64,000 bases of DNA, taken from NCBI GenBank assembly GCA_027489175.1, contig JAIYAE010000017.1:1-64000 (forward strand), in the 5' to 3' direction. This stretch comes from Rhodobacter sp. GTDB lineage: Bacteria > Pseudomonadota > Alphaproteobacteria > Rhodobacterales > Rhodobacteraceae. Each line of letters begins with the position of its first letter. Position 1 is the first letter of the stretch. Both the position numbers and the translations under genes were made by a program. Shown here one piece after another: positions 59,528-64,000 of the stretch. The notes beneath the pieces were generated by a model that searched no databases, was not told the origin of the DNA, and was given only the letters and a program-made list of their open reading frames with translations.

Positions 59528-60940
59528 TTACCCTGCTGGAATGACCTTGCCGGGGTTCATCCGGCCCTCCGGGTCCAGCGCGGCTTTCACCGCCCGCATC
59601 ACGTCAAGGGCCACCGGATCCTTGCGCCGCGCCATCGAGGACAGCTTGGACAGCCCCACCCCATGTTCCGCCGAGAAGCTGCCGCCCATTTCGGCCACCA
59701 CATCCTCGACCACTTCCATCACCCGGTCTTTCAGCGCCGGATCATCCCGCGTGGGGAAAGCGGTGAAATGCAGGTTCCCGTCGCCCAGATGCGCCACCGT
59801 CAGCGTTTTCAGCCCCGGATCAAGCGTTTCCAGCCGGGCCAGCGCTTCGGCAAGAAAGGCCTCAACCCGGTCCAAAGGCAGGCAGACGTCGGTATCCACG
59901 GCGGGGGTCAGGCCCATCGCGATCTCGGCCGCCGCTTCGCGCCATGCCCACATCGCCCGGCGCTGTTGCTCGGTCTGGGCAAGAATAGCGTCCTGGATCA
60001 GATCGTCTTCCAGCATCTCGGCCAGAATACCTTCCAGAACGGACACCAGCGGCACCGCGCCGGTGGCGTCTGGGGTGGCTTCGGCCGCCACGGTCGTCGC
60101 AGCCTCGATCAGGATCGTGACCTCCGGGATGGTGTCGAAGGGCAGCCCCAGATCGGGCCGCGCCACGCGCAGACGGTCGCTGTAAGTGCGCGGCATGAAC
60201 TCGAACGCCTCGACCCTTCCGCCCGTCGCCTCTTGCATCCGGTTCAGAAGCACCAGCGCATCGCCCAAAGACCGCGCCGCCACCGTCGCCGTCGCATGGG
60301 CGCGGGGCGCGGGCACCAGCTTCATCACTGCCGCCGTGATGATGCCCAGCGTCCCCTCGGCCCCAATGAAAAGGTTTTTCAGATCATAGCCGGAGTTGTC
60401 CTTGTGCAACTCGCTCATCATGTCCAGCACCCTGCCATCAGGCAGAACCACCTCCAGCCCCAGGCACAAGGCGCGGGTCGAGCCATAGCGCAGCACGTTC
60501 GACCCGCCCGCATTGGTGGACAAAACCCCGCCCAGCATGGCCGAGCCGCGCGCCCCAAACCACAGGGGGAAGTAAAGCCCTTCCGCCTCCGCCGCCTCAT
60601 GCAGGCGGGTCAGGATCACCCCAGCCTCAGCCACGACCAACCGGGCGTCACGCTTCACGGCGCGGATGCGGTTCAGCCGTTCGAGGCTGACCATCAGGCC
60701 CCCGGTCGTCATCGTGCCGCCGACCAGACCGGTATTGCCGCCGATCGGCACCACCGGCACGCCATGCGCAGCGGCCAGTTTCACAACGCCTGCAACCTCG
60801 GCGGTCGAGGCTGGCCGCACCACTGCCAAAGGCGCGCCGTGATACTTGCCCATCCAGTCCCGCGCATAGCGGTCCAGGTCGCTGCCGATCAGCACATGGC
60901 TGACGCCAACCAACGCCTGAAGGTCATCCACCAGCCCCAT
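59528..60940 (-). CDS. FAD-linked oxidase, GlcD/D-2-hydroxyacid type
   Basis: 470 residues. VAO/PCMH-type FAD-binding domain about 35-215 with PIGGNTGLVGG near 75 and GARGSAMLGGVLSTNAGG near 130; C-terminal FAD-oxidase C domain with the metal-site pattern VAHLGDGNLHF near 370 and SAEHGVGLSK near 410. The family oxidises D-2-hydroxy acids (D-lactate, D-2-hydroxyglutarate, glycolate). No glcE or glcF beside it, so a single-subunit D-2-hydroxyglutarate or D-lactate dehydrogenase is more likely than glycolate oxidase. ATG 60940 chosen; the open frame extends 33 codons into a repeat. Confidence 0.9.
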   Translation of the reverse strand: MGLVDDLQALVGVSHVLIGSDLDRYARDWMGKYHGAPLAVVRPASTAEVAGVVKLAAAHGVPVVPIGGNTGLVGGTMTTGGLMVSLERLNRIRAVKRDARLVVAEAGVILTRLHEAAEAEGLYFPLWFGARGSAMLGGVLSTNAGGSNVLRYGSTRALCLGLEVVLPDGRVLDMMSELHKDNSGYDLKNLFIGAEGTLGIITAAVMKLVPAPRAHATATVAARSLGDALVLLNRMQEATGGRVEAFEFMPRTYSDRLRVARPDLGLPFDTIPEVTILIEAATTVAAEATPDATGAVPLVSVLEGILAEMLEDDLIQDAILAQTEQQRRAMWAWREAAAEIAMGLTPAVDTDVCLPLDRVEAFLAEALARLETLDPGLKTLTVAHLGDGNLHFTAFPTRDDPALKDRVMEVVEDVVAEMGGSFSAEHGVGLSKLSSMARRKDPVALDVMRAVKAALDPEGRMNPGKVIPAG

Positions 60941-61023
60941 TCCGTCCCTCGTCTTCCTTGCCCGAAGCCACCCCGGCGACCCTAGACCACCCCCGACAGA
61001 GAGGGAAAGCAAAGCCTGCGCCG

Positions 61024-61056
61024 CTTGCTCTTTTTCCAAATACTCCCGCCGGAGGC
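61024..61056 (+). repeat. CCGCCGGAGGC intergenic repeat
   Basis: CTTGCTCTTTTTCCAAATA followed by CTCCCGCCGGAGGC, matching 36745-36778 over about 32 bases although 24 kb away. It lies between the divergent FAD oxidase and YceI genes. Confidence 0.75.
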
Positions 61057-61078
61057 ACCGTTCATCCAGCCCCTCGGC

Positions 61079-61112
61079 TTGACGAGAGACTGATACTTAG
61101 CTATATAGCTAA
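61079..61112 (+). promoter_or_regulatory. yceI promoter with palindrome over the -10 box
   Basis: TTGACG (61079-61084), 17 bases, TATATA (61102-61107): a strong sigma70-type promoter. The 16-bp perfect palindrome TTAGCTATATAGCTAA (61097-61112) covers the -10 box, so a dimeric repressor bound there would block transcription. No candidate regulator gene is adjacent. Confidence 0.75.
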
Positions 61113-61132
61113 CAAAAGCGAAAGCCAGCCCG

Positions 61133-61774
61133 ATGTTCCGCACCCTCCTCCTCAGCAGTTTGCTGGCGTTTCCCGCCGCAGCACAGGATATGTCAGACCT
61201 CGGCACCCCGCCCGCCGGCACCTACCGGATGGACCCTGCCCATACCCGGTTGTGGTTCACGGTCGATCACCTGGGCTTTTCCCGCTACATGTCTCTCTTC
61301 ACCAAGGTTGAGGCTAAGCTGCAGTTCGACCCCGCAAACCCCGAAGGGATGCAGGTCACGGCCACGGTCGATCTTGCGTCGTTGGAAACCCACAACGACG
61401 ACCCGACTTACGATTTCAACGCCATCGTTTCAGGCCCGGACTATCTGAACGCGCCCGCGCATCCGTTGGCGACCTTCACCTCAACGAAGGTGGATCTGAC
61501 GGGCGAAAACACCGCGACCGTGACCGGTGATCTGACGCTGAACGGGGTCACCAAACCCATCACCCTTGCCGCGCGTTACAACGGCGGCTGGGGCCACATG
61601 CCGCTTGACCCCGGCGGCGCGCGGGCGGGTTTTTCGCTGGAGGGCACGCTTTTGCGGTCCGACTTCGGGATTGCCAATGGCATCCCCGCCCCGGGCACGA
61701 CGATGGGCGTTTCCGATGAGGTGCGCATCTTCATCGAGACCGAGTTGATGAACCCCGACGCCCCGAAACCCTGA
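61133..61774 (+). CDS. YceI-family periplasmic lipid-binding protein
   Basis: 213 residues. Signal peptide 1-17 (ends FPAAAQ). YceI lipocalin-like barrel: GTYRMDPAHTRLWFTVDHLG near 29, a NAPAHPLATF segment near 105 and GDLTLNGVTKPITL near 126. Members bind long-chain isoprenoids such as polyprenyl quinones in the periplasm. It is expressed from the palindrome-covered promoter just upstream. Two tandem hairpins follow before the convergent ABC genes. Confidence 0.92.
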   Translation: MFRTLLLSSLLAFPAAAQDMSDLGTPPAGTYRMDPAHTRLWFTVDHLGFSRYMSLFTKVEAKLQFDPANPEGMQVTATVDLASLETHNDDPTYDFNAIVSGPDYLNAPAHPLATFTSTKVDLTGENTATVTGDLTLNGVTKPITLAARYNGGWGHMPLDPGGARAGFSLEGTLLRSDFGIANGIPAPGTTMGVSDEVRIFIETELMNPDAPKP

Positions 61775-61794
61775 CCGAACCGCAAGTCCGGGAC

Positions 61795-61839
61795 GCAAAT
61801 CTTTTCGAAAAGATTTGCAAAATCCTTCGAAGGATTTTG
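61795..61839. terminator. Two tandem palindromes after yceI
   Basis: Perfect palindromes at 61795-61818 (arm GCAAATCTTTTC) and 61818-61839 (arm CAAAATCCTTC) share one base and fill the gap between convergent stops. Same arrangement as 39182-39226. Confidence 0.8.
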
Positions 61840-61848
61840 GCCCCGGCC

Positions 61849-62901
61849 TCACCCCTGCAGGATGATCGCGTCCTTGCCCGACAGGCTGATTTCGACCGCG
61901 GTCCCCGGCACTGGCGGGGGCTGGTCGGCGCGGTTGAAGGTGTCCAGCACCACCGCCTCACCCGCCACCCGGGCACGCAGGCGGATGATGGAGCCCATGA
62001 AATGCACCTCTTCCACCGTGCCCGGCACCACGGTTTCATACCCCGGTTCCCGCCCCAGCCGCAGCGCCTCAGGCCGCAGCGCGATGTGCATCTCGCGGCC
62101 CGTCGCAAGGCCCGGCGGCAGGGTCAGCGCGGCCCCGCCCAGCCGCACGCGGCCCGAAGCTGCATCCTCAACCGTCACCGCGAAGGTGTTCAGCGTGCCG
62201 ACGAAGTTGGCCACAAACCGCGTCGTTGGGCGGTTGTAGATCTCGAACGGCGTGCCGACCTGATCGGCGATCCCGGCGTTCATCACCACGATCCGGTCGG
62301 AGATGCTCATCGCCTCTTCCTGGTCGTGGGTGACGAAGATCGTGGTGATCCCCAGCCGCTGCTGGATCTCGCGGATCTCGTTGCGCAGGGAAACCCGCAC
62401 TTTGGCGTCCAGCGCCGAAAGGGGCTCGTCCAAGAGCAAGACCCGTGGGCTGGGCGCCAGGGCCCGCGCCAAAGCCACGCGCTGATGTTGGCCGCCCGAC
62501 AGCTGGAACGGATAGGCCCCGCCCTTTTCGGCCAGGCCGATCAGTGCCAGCATTTCGGCCACGCGGGCATCACGCTCGGCCTTGCCCACGCCCTTGACCT
62601 TCAACCCGAAGGCCACGTTGTCGGCCACCGTCAGGTTCGGGAACAGCGCGTAGGCCTGGAACATCATCCCGATATTCCGCGCGTTTGCCTTCAGACCCGT
62701 CACCTCACTGCCGTCGATCATGATGCTGCCGGCGGTCGGGCGTTCAAATCCGGCCACCATCCGCAGAACCGTGGTCTTGCCGCAGCCCGACGGCCCGAGA
62801 AGCGAGATGAACTCACCCTTGGCGACCTCAAGCTCGAAATCCTTGACCACGCGGTTCGCCCCGAAGGTCTTTTCCAGATGGGAAATCTTGAGGAAACTCA
62901 T
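61849..62901 (-). CDS. ABC importer ATP-binding protein, PotA/FbpC type
   Basis: 350 residues. Walker A GPSGCGKT near 37, Q-loop FQAYALFP near 81, signature LSGGQHQRVALARAL near 135, Walker B VLLLDEPLSALD, switch His in VTHDQEE near 190. C-terminal TOBE domain about 240-345 (EEVHFMGSIIRLRARV), as in polyamine- or iron-type importers. It overlaps the permease gene by one base (62901) and is the last gene of the visible operon. Substrate unknown because the binding-protein gene lies outside the window. Confidence 0.94.
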   Translation of the reverse strand: MSFLKISHLEKTFGANRVVKDFELEVAKGEFISLLGPSGCGKTTVLRMVAGFERPTAGSIMIDGSEVTGLKANARNIGMMFQAYALFPNLTVADNVAFGLKVKGVGKAERDARVAEMLALIGLAEKGGAYPFQLSGGQHQRVALARALAPSPRVLLLDEPLSALDAKVRVSLRNEIREIQQRLGITTIFVTHDQEEAMSISDRIVVMNAGIADQVGTPFEIYNRPTTRFVANFVGTLNTFAVTVEDAASGRVRLGGAALTLPPGLATGREMHIALRPEALRLGREPGYETVVPGTVEEVHFMGSIIRLRARVAGEAVVLDTFNRADQPPPVPGTAVEISLSGKDAIILQG

Positions 62902-63683
62902 CAGGCCTTGGCCCTTTCGTGTTTGGAGAACCGGGTGACCAGTTGCATCAACCCCATGCAGCCCCAGGTGATGGCAAAGGCAATGACGGCCAGCGCGGGC
63001 GGCTCATAGGCCCGGTTGGCGCCCAGAAGCTGCATGTAGGGTCCGAAGGCCGGACGGTTGAGGAGAGCAGCCATCGTGAATTCGCCCAGCACGATCGCCA
63101 GCGTCAGGAACGCGCCCGACAGCACCGCCACCATGACATTCGGCAGGATGATCCGCCCCAGAATGGTGATCCACCCCGCCCCCAGCGACTGCGCCGCCTC
63201 GGTCAGGGTGCCGACGTCGATGGTGCGCAGGCCCGTGTCCACGCTGCGGTACATGTAGGGCAGGGCCAGCGTCGTATAGCCCATCGTCAGCAGGAAATCG
63301 GTGCCCAACGCCGATCCGGTCAAGGGCAACCAGCTTGAGGTGTTGTAAAGCCGGATATAGCCGAAGACGAGGACGATGGCCGGGATCACCAAAGGCAGCA
63401 GCGTCACAAATTCGACGAAAGGCCGCGCCTGCGGCAGCTTCAGCCGCACCCAATAGGCCGTCGGCACGACAAGGAAGATGCCCATCACGATGGTCGCCCC
63501 CGCCAGCACCAGCGAATAGCTGAAGGTGGCCCAGAAGGTCGGGTCCTCGAAGACGCGGGCATAGGCGTCGAAGGAGTATTCGCCCCGCCGCATCTTCAGG
63601 CTGAACTCGGCCATCCCCACCAAGGGCAGCAGGAAGTAAAGGCAGCCGAAGATCAGCGCGAACCAGGCCAGAAAGCGGGTCAT
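62901..63683 (-). CDS. ABC importer permease
   Basis: 260 residues with about six membrane helices and the inner-loop EAA signature LTEAAQSLGAGWITILGRI near 175. It resembles PotC-type permeases of polyamine or related importers. ATG 63683 overlaps the upstream permease stop by ATGA, with GGAGAGG upstream; GTG 63692 is an alternative. Middle gene of a coupled permease-permease-ATPase series. Confidence 0.92.
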   Translation of the reverse strand: MTRFLAWFALIFGCLYFLLPLVGMAEFSLKMRRGEYSFDAYARVFEDPTFWATFSYSLVLAGATIVMGIFLVVPTAYWVRLKLPQARPFVEFVTLLPLVIPAIVLVFGYIRLYNTSSWLPLTGSALGTDFLLTMGYTTLALPYMYRSVDTGLRTIDVGTLTEAAQSLGAGWITILGRIILPNVMVAVLSGAFLTLAIVLGEFTMAALLNRPAFGPYMQLLGANRAYEPPALAVIAFAITWGCMGLMQLVTRFSKHERAKA

Positions 63684-64000
63684 TTCAGCCACCTCTCCGA
63701 CCGGACGCGCAAGACGATGTAGACCGTGTTGGCAACAACAGTGATCGCGATCATCCCGAAGGCCAGCGCATAGCCCAGGTTCGGGTTGCCCAGCACATCG
63801 CCCCTGATCTGCGCAAACAGCTTGATCGGCACGATGTTCAGTTGCGGCCCGGTCAGCGCGAAGGCCGTGGCGACCGCGCCGAAGGCATTGGCGAAGAGAA
63901 GGGCGAAGGTCCCCAGGATCGACGGAAACAGGATCGGCAGCGCCACCATCCGCCAGTATTGCAGGCCGGTGGCACCCAGCACCTCGGCCGCCTCGCGCCA
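63680..64000 (-). CDS. ABC importer permease, first subunit (partial)
   Basis: Only the C-terminal 106 residues are in the window; the gene continues past the right edge. It begins within the EAA loop (WREAAEVLGATGLQYWRMVALP) and has three membrane segments, ending RVRSERWLK. Overlaps the second permease by ATGA. This would be the PotB-type partner of the neighbouring permease. Confidence 0.9.
   Translation of the reverse strand, partial: WREAAEVLGATGLQYWRMVALPILFPSILGTFALLFANAFGAVATAFALTGPQLNIVPIKLFAQIRGDVLGNPNLGYALAFGMIAITVVANTVYIVLRVRSERWLK

Noticed and set aside
59504-60985. 493-codon plus-strand open frame
   Set aside because: Antisense shadow of the FAD oxidase; His/Pro/Arg-rich with no family pattern, while the opposite strand has clear motifs.
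61837-63009. 390-codon plus-strand open frame
   Set aside because: Antisense to the ABC ATPase, which carries all nucleotide-binding motifs.
1-64000. CRISPR arrays, rRNA or tRNA genes
   Set aside because: No regularly spaced repeats and no tRNA- or rRNA-like sequence noticed on either strand by eye; a dedicated covariance search was not possible.

Overview
The window is GC-rich and densely packed, with codon use and gene content typical of an alphaproteobacterium of the order Rhodobacterales (Rhodobacter/Paracoccus-type relatives). This placement rests on the DUF2794, IalB and DUF1287 proteins, a LexA box of the alphaproteobacterial GTTC-N7-GTTC type, the dapD/dapE/rnr content, and intergenic repeats built on CCGCCGGAGGC. 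No tRNA, rRNA, CRISPR array, insertion sequence or prophage was seen.

Layout. 0-6 kb: sugar use (SMP-30 lactonase, GH42 beta-galactosidase, GH13 alpha-glucosidase, MFS carrier). 6-13.5 kb: asd, a second MFS carrier, a secreted DUF4424 protein beside a MuiA-like protein, a TetR regulator divergent from a membrane protein with two matching operators, and a beta-carbonic anhydrase. 13.5-24.6 kb: housekeeping and cell-wall genes (M17 aminopeptidase, NlpC/P60, asparaginase, IalB-like protein, rlmN, CPA2 antiporter, YcaQ-like glycosylase, a MarR/membrane-protein pair with repeated operators, LOG-family protein). 24.6-36.4 kb: dapD, a secreted Hint protein, dapE, rnr, a lytic transglycosylase, and an SOS-controlled, C-terminally shortened dnaE2. 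36.4-43.1 kb: a gene-free stretch with a large inverted-repeat structure, a selenium pair (FAD-SelD fusion and SelU), DUF1287, and an AT-rich island carrying SMI1/KNR4-like and DUF4304-like genes placed after a broken DNA-methyltransferase start. 43.1-44.3 kb: argE.

44.4-57.1 kb is the most unusual part: ten adjacent genes, nearly all for exported or envelope proteins. They are three related secreted proteins with a beta-rich C-terminal domain, a chymotrypsin-fold protease with a zymogen-like propeptide, two secreted caspase-family peptidases, a patatin-like lipoprotein, an OmpR-type response regulator with its histidine kinase, and an HtrA-like protease with two PDZ repeats. Six of them (htrA-like, regulator, kinase, patatin, caspase, trypsin) run as one tight minus-strand series. 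The third beta-domain gene and the second caspase are translationally coupled on the plus strand, divergent from it. I infer an envelope-located proteolytic signalling or self-killing system under two-component control. The individual families are known; I do not recognise this combination as a described system.

57.2-64 kb: an inositol-dehydrogenase-like oxidoreductase, an MFS efflux carrier, a GlcD-type FAD oxidase, a YceI protein behind a promoter whose -10 box lies in a 16-bp palindrome, and an ABC importer (ATPase, permease, second permease cut by the window edge).
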